A DNA stretch of 64,000 nucleotides from Methylobacter tundripaludum SV96 (lineage in GTDB: Bacteria; Pseudomonadota; Gammaproteobacteria; Methylococcales; Methylomonadaceae), in NCBI RefSeq assembly GCF_000190755.2, contig NZ_JH109152.1, positions 2,613,576 to 2,677,575 on the forward strand, read 5' to 3'. Below are positions 18,387-27,403 of this stretch, one piece after another; the stretch's first letter is position 1, and each line of letters opens with the position of its first letter. A model generated the notes under the pieces. The model had not been told where the DNA came from, made no database searches, and saw only the letters and a program-made list of their open reading frames with translations. The translations under genes were made by a program, and so were the position numbers.

Positions 18387-19835
18387 TTACAATCCAGGTG
18401 CTGCCGCACCGGTTTTGTGGTGAGTAATTAACAGGCTTAGTTGATCGTGCTCCAGCGTTGCCCGTGCTGTCTGGATGGCGAGCCTAACCGTACCGGGAGC
18501 CGTGCCGCCAATGTGTTTACGAGCCGAAACCGAGCCTTCCAGCGTTAAATAATCAAAAACATCATCGGTAATCAAGCCCGAAAAATGCTGTAGCTCTGGC
18601 AGGGACAGTTCCGATAAATCGCGTTTGCTTTCCAACCCTAAGCGCACTGCCAAGCCCACGACTTCATGAGCATCGCGAAAAGCCATGCCTTTACGTACCA
18701 GATAATCGGCAAGGTCGGTGGCCGTGGCAAAGCCGCGTTTGGCCGAGTTGTACATATTGGTTTTTTTGGCTTCGAGGTGGGGAACCATATCGGCATAAGC
18801 CCGCAAGCAATTGATTAAGGTGTCGGCGGTATCGAATAGCGGTTCTTTATCTTCCTGATTGTCTTTGTTGTAGGCCAGCGGCTGGCTTTTCATCAGCATC
18901 AGCAGCGAAACCAAGTGACCGGTGACCCGGCCTGATTTGCCGCGCACCAGTTCGGGTACGTCGGGGTTTTTCTTTTGCGGCATAATCGAGGAGCCGGTGC
19001 AGAAAGCATCGGGCATCTCGATAAAGTCGAACTGGGCGCTGGACCACAGGATTAATTCTTCGGAAAAACGCGATAAATGCATCATGATCAAGCTGCCGGC
19101 CGCCGCAAACTCAATCGCAAAATCGCGGTCACTGACCGAGTCCAGCGAGTTGGCCGAAGGGCGGCTAAAACCGAGTAAATCGGACGTCATCTGGCGGTCT
19201 ATCGGGTAACTGGTTCCGGCCAATGCCGCAGAGCCTAAAGGCATAATGTTGACGCGCTTGCAGCAATCTTGCAGTCTTTCCCGGTCGCGACTGAGCATTT
19301 CAAACCAGGCCATCAGGTGGTGGCCGAAAGTAATCGGTTGGGCGACCTGTAAATGCGTAAAGCCCGGCATGATGGTATCGGCGTGTTGCTCCGCCAAATC
19401 CAGAATGGCTGTTTGCAAGCGCGTGAGCTGGCCTAAAATCTGGGTGATTTCACTGCGCAGGTAAAGGCGAATATCCGTCGCTACCTGATCATTACGGGAA
19501 CGTCCGGTATGCAGTTTTTTTCCGGCAATGCCGATTAAATCGGTCAGGCGGGCTTCTATGTTCATGTGAACATCTTCCTGCTTGATCGACCAGACAAATT
19601 CGCCGTTAATTATTTCCCGGCTGATTTGGGTCAGGCCGTTAATAATAGCGTCGCGTTCCTGTTCGGTCAGAATACCGCAAGAGCAAAGCATTTTGGCATG
19701 GGCGATTGAGCCCTCAATATCTTGTTGCGCCATACGTTGGTCAAAATCGACAGAGGCGGTAAATACCTCTACAAAGGCATCGGTTGCCTGGGCAAAACGG
19801 GCGCTGGAAAGTTTGTCGGAATTAACGTTGGTCAT
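18387..19835 (-). CDS. argH: Argininosuccinate lyase (intact copy)
   Basis: The last enzyme of arginine synthesis: argininosuccinate to arginine and fumarate. The 482-residue protein has the fumarase/aspartase signature [12 protein letters not shown], the [13 protein letters not shown] segment near the N-terminus and [13 protein letters not shown], with the usual ending [10 protein letters not shown]. Its start at 19835 is conserved in both copies. It is divergent from hemC across ~190 bases. Only the first 121 codons of the other copy are visible at the window edge, so whether the cell has two full argH genes depends on the upstream sequence. Confidence 0.97.
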   Translation of the reverse strand: MTNVNSDKLSSARFAQATDAFVEVFTASVDFDQRMAQQDIEGSIAHAKMLCSCGILTEQERDAIINGLTQISREIINGEFVWSIKQEDVHMNIEARLTDLIGIAGKKLHTGRSRNDQVATDIRLYLRSEITQILGQLTRLQTAILDLAEQHADTIMPGFTHLQVAQPITFGHHLMAWFEMLSRDRERLQDCCKRVNIMPLGSAALAGTSYPIDRQMTSDLLGFSRPSANSLDSVSDRDFAIEFAAAGSLIMMHLSRFSEELILWSSAQFDFIEMPDAFCTGSSIMPQKKNPDVPELVRGKSGRVTGHLVSLLMLMKSQPLAYNKDNQEDKEPLFDTADTLINCLRAYADMVPHLEAKKTNMYNSAKRGFATATDLADYLVRKGMAFRDAHEVVGLAVRLGLESKRDLSELSLPELQHFSGLITDDVFDYLTLEGSVSARKHIGGTAPGTVRLAIQTARATLEHDQLSLLITHHKTGAAAPGL

Positions 19836-20663
19836 GGCGGTTTCATTGTAAGTTGACTATTGGGGCAAATTATACAGCGAAAGCTTACACTCCTGCTAAC
19901 GCTCCTTACATACAACCTTGTAGGCAAAGCTTCCGTTCTTACCTGCATTCGTGCAGGTAAGTAATTAAAGTTCGATTAACCGTCATCAACTTACACGGGT
20001 TACAATAACGTAATTTATTGTTGAAAATGAATGGTGTTCTTTTGACTGAAAAAATTATTCGTATTGCGACGCGCCGGAGTCCTTTGGCGTTGTGGCAGGC
20101 AGAGCACGTTGCAGAACGTTTGGAGCGGACATTTCCAGGATGCAGGACTGAATTGGTTAAAATGACCACGCAGGGCGACAAGATTCTTGATGCGCCTTTA
20201 GCCAAGATTGGCGGCAAGGGATTGTTTGTCAAAGAGTTGGAGCAGGGCATGTTGGAAGGTTTGGCCGATATTGCCGTGCATTCCATGAAAGATGTGCCGG
20301 TGGAGTTTCCGGAAGGCTTGCACTTGGCGGCCATTTTAATCCGCGAAGACCCAACCGATGCTTTTGTCTCCAATCATTATGCGACGTTACACGATTTACC
20401 GGCTAATGCCAGAATCGGTACGTCCAGCTTGCGCAGACAATGCCAGATTAAAGAGCTTTACCCGGAAGCTGAAATATTGTCGTTAAGAGGTAACGTCAAC
20501 ACCCGCCTGTCCAAGCTGGATAGCGGTGAATACGATGCCATTATTCTGGCTTCGGCCGGTTTGAAAAGACTGGGCATGGCTGAACGCATTACTCAATGCC
20601 TGGATACCTCCGTCAGCCTACCGGCGATCGGCCAGGGCGCGATAGGCATAGAATGCCGGATTG
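19472..20663. repeat. Right copy of the long direct repeat (argH 5' - hemC 5')
   Basis: Counterpart of bases 1-1192 at a constant offset of 19471. In this copy hemC continues normally past 20663, so this is the parental arrangement and the left copy carries the new joint. The distance between copies defines a 19,471-bp unit, 1193-20663. Confidence 0.95.
19938..19961. promoter_or_regulatory. UUCG-loop hairpin in the argH-hemC spacer
   Basis: A perfect 10-bp stem (19938-19947 with 19952-19961) closes on a TTCG tetraloop, an unusually stable combination. The same structure is at 467-490 in the left copy. Just upstream (about 19880-19935) is a segment akin to a dispersed repeat also found inside hemX. 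It may be part of that repeat and not a regulator. Confidence 0.5.
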
Positions 20664-20968
20664 ACGATCCGGAAATTAATGAGATGTTGAGTGCGTTGCA
20701 TGATAGTGAAACCGGACTGTGTGTGGCGGCGGAAAGGGCAATGAACGCGCGTTTGAGTGGCGGCTGCCAGGTTCCGATTGCCGGTTTTGCCACGATGCAG
20801 GGCGAGCAACTGTTCATGCGCGGATTGGTCGGCAGTCCTGACGGCAGCGTGATCTATCGGGCTGAACGGACGGACAGCGTGGACAGCGCTGAAGCTATCG
20901 GCAAAATGATTGCCGAAGACTTACTGGCTCAAGGCGCCGATGAAATTCTGCAAGCGCTGTTTCATTGA
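20027..20968 (+). CDS. hemC: Hydroxymethylbilane synthase (porphobilinogen deaminase)
   Basis: It joins four porphobilinogens to hydroxymethylbilane in haem, sirohaem and cobalamin synthesis. Domains 1 and 2 show [42 protein letters not shown] and RGNVNTRL. The dipyrromethane cofactor is held by the cysteine of [11 protein letters not shown] in domain 3, present here but missing from the chimera at 556-2034. ATG 20027 is the only ATG near the start; TTG at 20018 or 20042 is possible, the last giving the length closest to the E. coli protein. It heads the hemC-hemD-hemX-hemY cluster. Confidence 0.97.
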   Translation: MNGVLLTEKIIRIATRRSPLALWQAEHVAERLERTFPGCRTELVKMTTQGDKILDAPLAKIGGKGLFVKELEQGMLEGLADIAVHSMKDVPVEFPEGLHLAAILIREDPTDAFVSNHYATLHDLPANARIGTSSLRRQCQIKELYPEAEILSLRGNVNTRLSKLDSGEYDAIILASAGLKRLGMAERITQCLDTSVSLPAIGQGAIGIECRIDDPEINEMLSALHDSETGLCVAAERAMNARLSGGCQVPIAGFATMQGEQLFMRGLVGSPDGSVIYRAERTDSVDSAEAIGKMIAEDLLAQGADEILQALFH

Positions 20969-20998
20969 ATGCAGGGATGTAGTTAAGGGGCGGAAGCG

Positions 20999-21769
20999 TT
21001 GAGTAAAGTTTTGAACGGCGCACGCGTTTTAGTCACGCGGCCGGAGCATCAGGCGGAAAATCTGAGCCGTTTAATTGAACAGCGGGGCGGGATAGCGGTC
21101 CGGTTTCCTACCCTGGAAATCGTTTCGCGGGATGACGACCGGATAAAATCTACGCTGGAGAATCTGGATGGATTCCAATGGGTTGTTTTTATCAGCGCCA
21201 ATGCAGTAAATTTTGCTCTAAAGACGAATAGTGGCAAAATACCCCGCACGAAATCCGTGCGTTTTGCCGCAGTGGGGCAGGCTACGGCGCAAGCCATGAA
21301 AATGGCCGGATTACCCGTCGATTTAGTGCCTGAATACGGTTATAACAGTGAGGCGTTGCTGGAAATGCCGCAACTACAGCAAGTCGAAGGGCAAAATTGT
21401 TTAATCGTTCGCGGTGAAGGCGGGCGTGAACAGTTGGCAACCACGTTGCGCAGCAGAGGCGCAGAAGTTGACTATCTGGAAGTCTACAAAAGAATAATCC
21501 CCCGTATGGATAGCTCTCCGGTTGTCGAGTTGCTTGCTCAGCACCGCCTGGATGTCATTACCGTGACCAGTGCCGAAGCGTTGCAGAACTTAAGTTTAAT
21601 GCTGGGTGAAAAAAATAATAAGCTATTGTCATTAATACCCTTGGTGGTAGTTAGCGATAGAATCAGGTGTTTAGCCGCCGATATGGGATTTAATCGAATT
21701 ACTGTGACGGATAGTCCTATCGATACAGCAATTCTTGAGACAGTAATAACGTGTGTGACAGGGGAATAG
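20999..21769 (+). CDS. hemD: Uroporphyrinogen-III synthase
   Basis: It closes hydroxymethylbilane, the product of HemC, to uroporphyrinogen III with inversion of ring D. The 256-residue protein starts at TTG 20999 with the family-typical ARVLVTRPEHQAENLSRLIEQRGG. FISANAVNFAL, RGEGGREQL and TVTSAEALQNL mark the two Rossmann-like lobes. Its place 30 bases after hemC and 1 base before hemX supports one transcript. Confidence 0.95.
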   Translation: MSKVLNGARVLVTRPEHQAENLSRLIEQRGGIAVRFPTLEIVSRDDDRIKSTLENLDGFQWVVFISANAVNFALKTNSGKIPRTKSVRFAAVGQATAQAMKMAGLPVDLVPEYGYNSEALLEMPQLQQVEGQNCLIVRGEGGREQLATTLRSRGAEVDYLEVYKRIIPRMDSSPVVELLAQHRLDVITVTSAEALQNLSLMLGEKNNKLLSLIPLVVVSDRIRCLAADMGFNRITVTDSPIDTAILETVITCVTGE

Positions 21770-21770
21770 A

Positions 21771-23090
21771 GTGGCCGAATTGACTGAACAACAAGAACAG
21801 AATGTGAGCGAAAATAGCAAAGCTTCCGCTCCTGCTAACGCCCCTAGCCTACGTCCTGAAGGCGAAGCTCGCAAGTCGCGTAGCGGACTCTGGTTTGGCA
21901 TCATTATGCTGCTCATTATTATCAGCGTGGCAGGCGCGGGTTTTTATCTTTTTCAGCAATTGCGCTCTCAACAGGCTGATTTAGGCGGGGAAGTTAATAA
22001 AGGCGACATGCAGCTGATCGAGTTGTCGAAACAGATTAGCGGCTATCAGACGCAACTTGCCGCCATTCAATCCCAACTGGCAACCGTAGAAGCCGATGTT
22101 GCCGGGAAGGAATCCCACTATACCAAAACCCTGGCGGATTTTTCCCAGTTACATAGCGAAAAACTGGATGCTACACGGAATGAATTAAATAGTGCAGTCC
22201 AGCAGGTACAACGCCAGCTGGGCAAGACACGCGGCGACTGGTTAATTGCCGATGCGGAATACCTGTTAAGCATAGCCAATCAACGCCTGTATTTAATGGG
22301 CGATGTTAATACCACCCGCGAAGCCCTGGAAGCTGCAGATCAACGTCTCAGAGAAAGCGGGGATGCAGGCGCTTTTAAAATACGCGAACAAATCGCCAAG
22401 GATATTGCCGCGATCCGTAATGTTGCCGTTGCCGATATTGTCGGGATGTATGCCTCGATTCAATCGCTGCAAGGTCAGGTCGATACCTTAACCTTGTTTT
22501 TGCCTTATACCGGAAAAACATTGACTCAACCCAAACCGGCACAGGAACCGGCGGATAAGGAAGGTCAAAATCTGCTTGATTCTGCATTGGGACAATTGGA
22601 AGGGGTAGTGACCATCAGGCACACCGAACATCCCATTAAGGAAATATTAACGCCGGAACAAGCCCAGTTTATTCGGGAACAGTTAAGGGTAAAACTGGAA
22701 ATGGTTAAAATTGCCCTGGTTCAGCAAAACGAGCAGCTTTACCAATCCAGTTTGGCCGATGCAAAAAAATGGATCGAACAAAACTTTGCCAAGAACACAG
22801 AGACGAGCAATTTCATTGCCGAGCTGGACAAGTTTAGCGCCATCAAAATCCGCAGCCATTTCCCGGACATCAGCCTGTCGTTGAAAATGCTCAGGGATAT
22901 TACCAAGCTGAGATTGGAAGCCGATAAAGCCATGCCGCCTGCTGAAAAAGCCAAATCCGAACCGGTCGAAAAACCGGTTGAACCAGCAAAACCGGTGACA
23001 GTGAATCCGGCCGAAGCGATAAAGCCGACTGAGACCGCGCCGCCCGCCGAGACACCGAAGCCGGTTGAAGCAGCACCTGCCGCACAATAA
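21771..23090 (+). CDS. hemX: HemX-family membrane protein
   Basis: A 439-residue membrane protein from GTG 21771. It is of the HemX family found between hemD and hemY in gammaproteobacteria, often annotated as a uroporphyrin-III C-methyltransferase although catalytic evidence is weak. A polar N-terminal tail precedes one membrane helix (about 43-65, FGIIMLLIIISVAGAG), then a long helical, probably coiled-coil region. The C-terminal ~50 residues are rich in Pro, Ala, Glu and Lys (EKPVEPAKPV, APPAETPKPV). Residues ~16-36 of the N-terminal tail are encoded by a segment resembling the dispersed repeat of the argH-hemC spacer. Confidence 0.88.
   Translation: MAELTEQQEQNVSENSKASAPANAPSLRPEGEARKSRSGLWFGIIMLLIIISVAGAGFYLFQQLRSQQADLGGEVNKGDMQLIELSKQISGYQTQLAAIQSQLATVEADVAGKESHYTKTLADFSQLHSEKLDATRNELNSAVQQVQRQLGKTRGDWLIADAEYLLSIANQRLYLMGDVNTTREALEAADQRLRESGDAGAFKIREQIAKDIAAIRNVAVADIVGMYASIQSLQGQVDTLTLFLPYTGKTLTQPKPAQEPADKEGQNLLDSALGQLEGVVTIRHTEHPIKEILTPEQAQFIREQLRVKLEMVKIALVQQNEQLYQSSLADAKKWIEQNFAKNTETSNFIAELDKFSAIKIRSHFPDISLSLKMLRDITKLRLEADKAMPPAEKAKSEPVEKPVEPAKPVTVNPAEAIKPTETAPPAETPKPVEAAPAAQ
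21817..21880. repeat. Dispersed repeat inside the hemX coding region
   Basis: AGCAAAGCTTCCGCTCC followed by TGCTAACGCCCCTAG and GAAGGCGAAGCTCGC parallels AGCTTACACTCC-TGCTAACGCTCCTTA-GTAGGCAAAGCTTCC of the argH-hemC spacer (about 19881-19934 and 410-463). It lies in frame within the disordered N-terminal tail of HemX. Confidence 0.55.
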
Positions 23091-23102
23091 TCCAGAGAGT
23101 AC

Positions 23103-24335
23103 ATGATGAAAAATATAATGTATTTTCTGGGTTCACTCCTTGTTGCCGTTGCAGCCGCTTTTTTTGCCTATAAATGGTTGGGTGGATTCGAGAATCCAGG
23201 CTATGTCCTGATCGGCATCGGCTATTGGTCCCTTGAAACATCGTTAATCGTTTTTGCGGTTAGCTTGATCATGGGATTTTTTGTATTTTATATCTTCTTC
23301 AGGTTTTTAGGCTGGCTGCTCAGATTGCCGGGCCAAATCAAGAACCGCGGCAAAAGCATCAAATTCAATCGTTCTCAGGAAGCTTTGATTGCCGGTCTGG
23401 TCGATTCCGCCGAAGGTAACTGGGAAAAAGCCGAAAAAGTATTAATCAAACATGCCTCGCACAGCGGCGCACCGCTGATCCACTATTTAACCGCAGCAAG
23501 AGCCGCGCAATCCCGTGGCGCGTATGACAAAAGGGACGAATACCTGAAAAAGGCAGCCGACCAGGCGCCGGGTTCCGATGTGGCGATAGGCCTGACCCAG
23601 GCGGAACTGCACTTATCGGAAAAACAATTCGAGCAAGCCCTGCAAACCTTGACACGCCTGCAGTCCATCGATCCGACTCACGCCAGCGTTTTAAAATTAC
23701 TACATCAAGCCTATCAACAAGCCGGCGATTGGGAAGGCATCCGCAAACTGATTCCGTCATTGAACAATAATAAAGTGTTGATGGAAGCCGAGATAAAATT
23801 GCTGGAAACCGAAGCATTCAGCAAATTGTTAAAGCAGGCGGCCGAGCGAGGCAGTGCTGATGAAATTGATTCGTTATGGTCGGAAATTCCCGATTACATC
23901 AGAAACATGAAGGGCGTTTCGGCGATCTATTTCGCCGCGATGATTGATGCAGGGGCGGGCGCAAAGGTCGAAGGCGGCTTGTCCAGAGCCTTGTCGACAA
24001 CCTGGGATCAAACGCTGGTGGTGTTGTTCGGCAATGTCCAGTCGATCGATGTCGCAAGACAGCTTGAAACAGCCGAGCAGTGGCTGCCGATGCACCCACG
24101 GGATGCGGTGTTCCTGACCGTACTGGGCAAGTTGAGCATGAAATGCGGAGACAACCAAAAAGCGACAACCTACCTGACCAAAAGCCTTTCGATAGAGCCT
24201 ACCGTTCCGGCTTATCAACTATTCGGCGATTTGCTGTCTGCCCAAGGCGACAAGGACAGGGCCAGCGAATGTTACAAGCAGGGCTTGGAGCTGGCATCCA
24301 GCGAGATTGTCAGCCGGATTGATTCAATATCTTGA
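23103..24335 (+). CDS. hemY: HemY-family TPR membrane protein
   Basis: A 410-residue inner-membrane protein of the proteobacterial HemY_N family, unrelated to the HemY oxidase of Bacillus. Two N-terminal helices (about 5-22 and 42-65) are followed by helical repeats of TPR character (ALIAGLVDSAEGNWEKAEKVL; YQLFGDLLSAQGDKDRASECY). It is thought to act in a late haem step or its coordination; the exact role is unsettled. It starts 12 bases after hemX and closes the cluster. Confidence 0.92.
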   Translation: MMKNIMYFLGSLLVAVAAAFFAYKWLGGFENPGYVLIGIGYWSLETSLIVFAVSLIMGFFVFYIFFRFLGWLLRLPGQIKNRGKSIKFNRSQEALIAGLVDSAEGNWEKAEKVLIKHASHSGAPLIHYLTAARAAQSRGAYDKRDEYLKKAADQAPGSDVAIGLTQAELHLSEKQFEQALQTLTRLQSIDPTHASVLKLLHQAYQQAGDWEGIRKLIPSLNNNKVLMEAEIKLLETEAFSKLLKQAAERGSADEIDSLWSEIPDYIRNMKGVSAIYFAAMIDAGAGAKVEGGLSRALSTTWDQTLVVLFGNVQSIDVARQLETAEQWLPMHPRDAVFLTVLGKLSMKCGDNQKATTYLTKSLSIEPTVPAYQLFGDLLSAQGDKDRASECYKQGLELASSEIVSRIDSIS

Positions 24336-24342
24336 GTAGGCG

Positions 24343-24377
24343 GTAGGATGGATAGAGTAACGCCCTACCCATCCTAC
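24343..24377. repeat. Short palindromic repeat after hemY
   Basis: GTAGGATGG (24343-24351) pairs with CCATCCTAC (24369-24377). Related sequences are at 35455-35470 and 36515-36530, on either side of the insertion sequence. It could end hemY transcription but has no T-run. The rest of 24336-24553 shows nothing clear. Confidence 0.6.
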
Positions 24378-24553
24378 GAACTGAGTGCATAAAAAAGAGT
24401 TATAATTTTTTAACGCTTTACCCCCCAATTCATATCCCACGCTTTATTCAATCAGGCCAGGATATGACGATCTTTTACTTTATGGAGATAACACATGCTT
24501 GTATTTGGCATGATCATTATCACATTAAGCCCGCAAAGTTTTACCTAATCCCT

Positions 24554-25729
24554 ATGAATATCATCGGCAGTTGGACGTGGAAAGGTTTGGGCGATGCGCT
24601 CTTTAGCCCCAAAGCGACCGGCATAGAGTCCAAAATAAACGAAGTTAAGCAACGCTTACCGATTCCTGTTTTTTGGCTGCTGGGCAAAACACAAGCCGGA
24701 AAAACATCGCTGATTCGAGCATTAACCGGCAGCGATGCGGCGGAAATCGGCAATGGCTTCCAGGCTTGCACGAAAAGATCGCGATTTTATGATTTTCCGT
24801 CATCCAGCCATCCGATGATGCGTTTTCTGGATACGCGGGGTTTGGGCGAAACTGCTTACAATCCGGGCGAAGACCTAGCCTGGTGTGCCAATCAGGCGCA
24901 TTTATTAGTCGTAGTGCTACGGGCGTTGGACATGAACCAAGCGGAAGTGGTTGATACCGTGTTGACCATTCATCAGCAGCACCCGGACTGGCCTATCATA
25001 GTGGTCCAAACCGCCTTGCACGAAGGATATGTAAGCGACGCCGAGCATATTCAACCGTATCCTTACCAACAGATCCCCTTTCCGCCGCAAGTGCCTCATG
25101 CTTTGGCGCAAGTGCTGTTACATCAGCGCGACTGGTTTAAGTCGGTGCCGGTACATTTTGTGCCGCTTGATTTCACGCTGCCGGAAGACGGTTTTGAGCC
25201 TGCCGATTACGGGTTGGATGCGTTATGGCGCACCATTGAAAGCGTGTTGCCGGCGGGTGTGATCGGCTTATTGCGCGGTACCGAACAGCATAAAGAATTA
25301 CTGGATTTTCATGCTCAGCAAGCTCATCCGCACCTGATCGGTTACGCAGTGCTTAATGTCGGCATGGGCGCGATTCCCCTGGCAGGTTTGCCGTTAGTGC
25401 TGGCTGTGCAGGCCAAACTGTTTCATAGTATCGCTTCAATTTATGGCCTGGAGCTGACCCGCAGACTTTATGCCGAATTTACCAGCCTGATCGGCGTCAG
25501 TGTCGGCGTAGGATTATTAGGACGGGAACTGCTTAAATTTGTCCCTGTTTACGGCTCGGCGGTGGCGGGCGTTTATTCGGGAGCGATGACTTATGCACTG
25601 GGCAAAGCTTTTTGCGTATATTTGCATGGCGTAAAACGCGGCGCTTTACCTGACCATGCGACGTTAAAACAGGCTTACGACGAAGCCTTCGTTCATGCGC
25701 GTCAATTACTCAAAAACAAGGAAACTTAG
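24554..25729 (+). CDS. Era/YcjX-type GTPase with C-terminal DUF697-like membrane region
   Basis: A P-loop GTPase of about 391 residues. The Walker A motif is GKTQAGKT (residues 44-51 from ATG 24554) and the G3 motif DTRG lies at ~95. The C-terminal third is hydrophobic and Gly-rich (NVGMGAIPLAGLPLVLAVQAK, then YGSAVAGVYSGAMTYALGKA), which resembles the DUF697/YcjF region. An in-frame ATG at 24464 would add 30 unusual residues; ATG 24554 is preferred. It precedes a second GTPase by 3 bases, so the two are probably made together. Function is unknown; paired GTPases of this kind are generally linked to membrane stress. Confidence 0.8.
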   Translation: MNIIGSWTWKGLGDALFSPKATGIESKINEVKQRLPIPVFWLLGKTQAGKTSLIRALTGSDAAEIGNGFQACTKRSRFYDFPSSSHPMMRFLDTRGLGETAYNPGEDLAWCANQAHLLVVVLRALDMNQAEVVDTVLTIHQQHPDWPIIVVQTALHEGYVSDAEHIQPYPYQQIPFPPQVPHALAQVLLHQRDWFKSVPVHFVPLDFTLPEDGFEPADYGLDALWRTIESVLPAGVIGLLRGTEQHKELLDFHAQQAHPHLIGYAVLNVGMGAIPLAGLPLVLAVQAKLFHSIASIYGLELTRRLYAEFTSLIGVSVGVGLLGRELLKFVPVYGSAVAGVYSGAMTYALGKAFCVYLHGVKRGALPDHATLKQAYDEAFVHARQLLKNKET

Positions 25730-25732
25730 CTT

Positions 25733-27250
25733 ATGCTTGTAACGCGCTTTAGCATTGTCTTGGCGGTGATGTTTTTAATGCCTTGGCTGGCGTTAATAGG
25801 CTTGGGCGGTTACTGGGTATGGCAACACGGTTGGCTTTATCAGGGCTTGGGCATCTTGTCGGCGAACATGGCGCTGGTCTATGGACTGCTGCACTGGCGC
25901 AGTCATAGCGAAAAACCGTTGTTTGTAGAACCCATCGAGATTCAGCCTAATCCAAACTGGCCGGATAAAGCCCAACTGGCGTGGCGAGAACTTAAGCCGT
26001 TAACCGAACGCTGGCAAACAGAATCGGATGTATTGACGGACTCAAGCAAAGCCTTAAAACTGACCAATGAAGTATTAACGCTGGTTGCGCGGCACTTTCA
26101 TGCCGATTCCAAATACCCCATTTTAGAATTTCCGCTGCCGTATTTGCTGAAACTGATTGTATTGGTCTGCGAAGATATTCAGCACGACGTATTAGACAAA
26201 ATTCCCGGCAGCCATGCGGTCAGAGTCGGCGATTTATTACGCGCCAAGCAAGCCGTCGATACCTTGAGTAAGCTTAAATCAGTTTTCGATGTCGGGAATT
26301 GGCTGTTTAATTGGGCGGGTGCGGCGCTGGCTAAAGCGCGCAGTGTATTAATCGGCAAAGGCCTGAATGCCGTTACCCATGAAATATCGCAACGCCTGAT
26401 CAGTGCTTATATCAACAAGCTAGGTTATTACGCGATTCAACTCTACAGCGGTCAATTAACCTTGGACGATATTGTCCCGACTGACAGATTAACCGCCGCA
26501 TCAAAACAAGACATTGCGGAAAGCGAAGCGCATGACCAGTCGATAGAACCGCTCCGGCTACTTGTTGTAGGCCAAGTCAGCAGCGGCAAATCCAGTTTGA
26601 TTAACGCCTTATTCGGCGAAATAAAAAGCGCAGAAGGACTCTTGCCGACTACCGCAGAAATCACCCCTTACCTGCTCGAACGCGACGGCTTGCAACAAGC
26701 GATCATACTGGACAGCGCCGGTTACGGCGGCTTAATGCACGACCAGGCACCTGAGGCATTAATGCAGGAGTGGACAAAAGTCGATGTGATTTTAATGGTT
26801 TGCAATGCCGCGCAAGCCGCCCGCCAAGTCGATACAGAACAAGTGAACGCCATTCGCCGCTATTTCCAGGAGCAATGTCCAAACCAAGCCTTGCCGGTTA
26901 TCATCGCGGTGGCGACGCATTGCGACCGTTTACGCCCGGCCCGTGAATGGAATCCCCCCTACAATATTCAACAACCGGACAACGCCAAAGCACACAGTAT
27001 TCGACAGGCTTGTGAGGCGATGGCCCACGATTTGAGTTTATCGCTGGATTGCATCGTCCCCGTTTGTCTGGCCCCTGAAAAACCCGCTTACAATATCGAA
27101 GACGGTTTGATGCCGTTGATTTACGAACATCTTAACGCGGCCCAACGGGTGCGTTATTTGCGCTGTTTACGTCAGCAACAATCGGAAAGCTACTGGCGGC
27201 AATGGCGAAAACAGGCATTACAAGCGGGGCAGCTTATTTTTAAACGTTGA
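25733..27250 (+). CDS. Membrane-associated dynamin/Era-like GTPase
   Basis: A 505-residue protein with two N-terminal membrane helices (about 5-25 and 30-48), a helical middle region and a GTPase domain: G1 GQVSSGKSS (~279-287), G3 DSAGYGG (~326) and a G4-like ATHCDRL. The C-terminal tail RYLRCLRQQQSESYWRQWRKQ is highly basic. It directly follows the first GTPase. Its last ~370 bases recur as a pseudogene at 34181-34578 and its last ~90 bases again at 36533-36625. Function unknown. Confidence 0.82.
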   Translation: MLVTRFSIVLAVMFLMPWLALIGLGGYWVWQHGWLYQGLGILSANMALVYGLLHWRSHSEKPLFVEPIEIQPNPNWPDKAQLAWRELKPLTERWQTESDVLTDSSKALKLTNEVLTLVARHFHADSKYPILEFPLPYLLKLIVLVCEDIQHDVLDKIPGSHAVRVGDLLRAKQAVDTLSKLKSVFDVGNWLFNWAGAALAKARSVLIGKGLNAVTHEISQRLISAYINKLGYYAIQLYSGQLTLDDIVPTDRLTAASKQDIAESEAHDQSIEPLRLLVVGQVSSGKSSLINALFGEIKSAEGLLPTTAEITPYLLERDGLQQAIILDSAGYGGLMHDQAPEALMQEWTKVDVILMVCNAAQAARQVDTEQVNAIRRYFQEQCPNQALPVIIAVATHCDRLRPAREWNPPYNIQQPDNAKAHSIRQACEAMAHDLSLSLDCIVPVCLAPEKPAYNIEDGLMPLIYEHLNAAQRVRYLRCLRQQQSESYWRQWRKQALQAGQLIFKR

Positions 27251-27403
27251 AGAAAAAATAATACAGGCTAAATAATATTTTTCGGTTTTACAAACTGTGC
27301 GACAGAACCATGAACGAAATAAACACAAACCGTTCCCTGGGTTTGCCGAATGGCCGAAAGACGGGATCAGGTCATTCACGGATTCCGTATAGCCGCATTA
27401 ACT

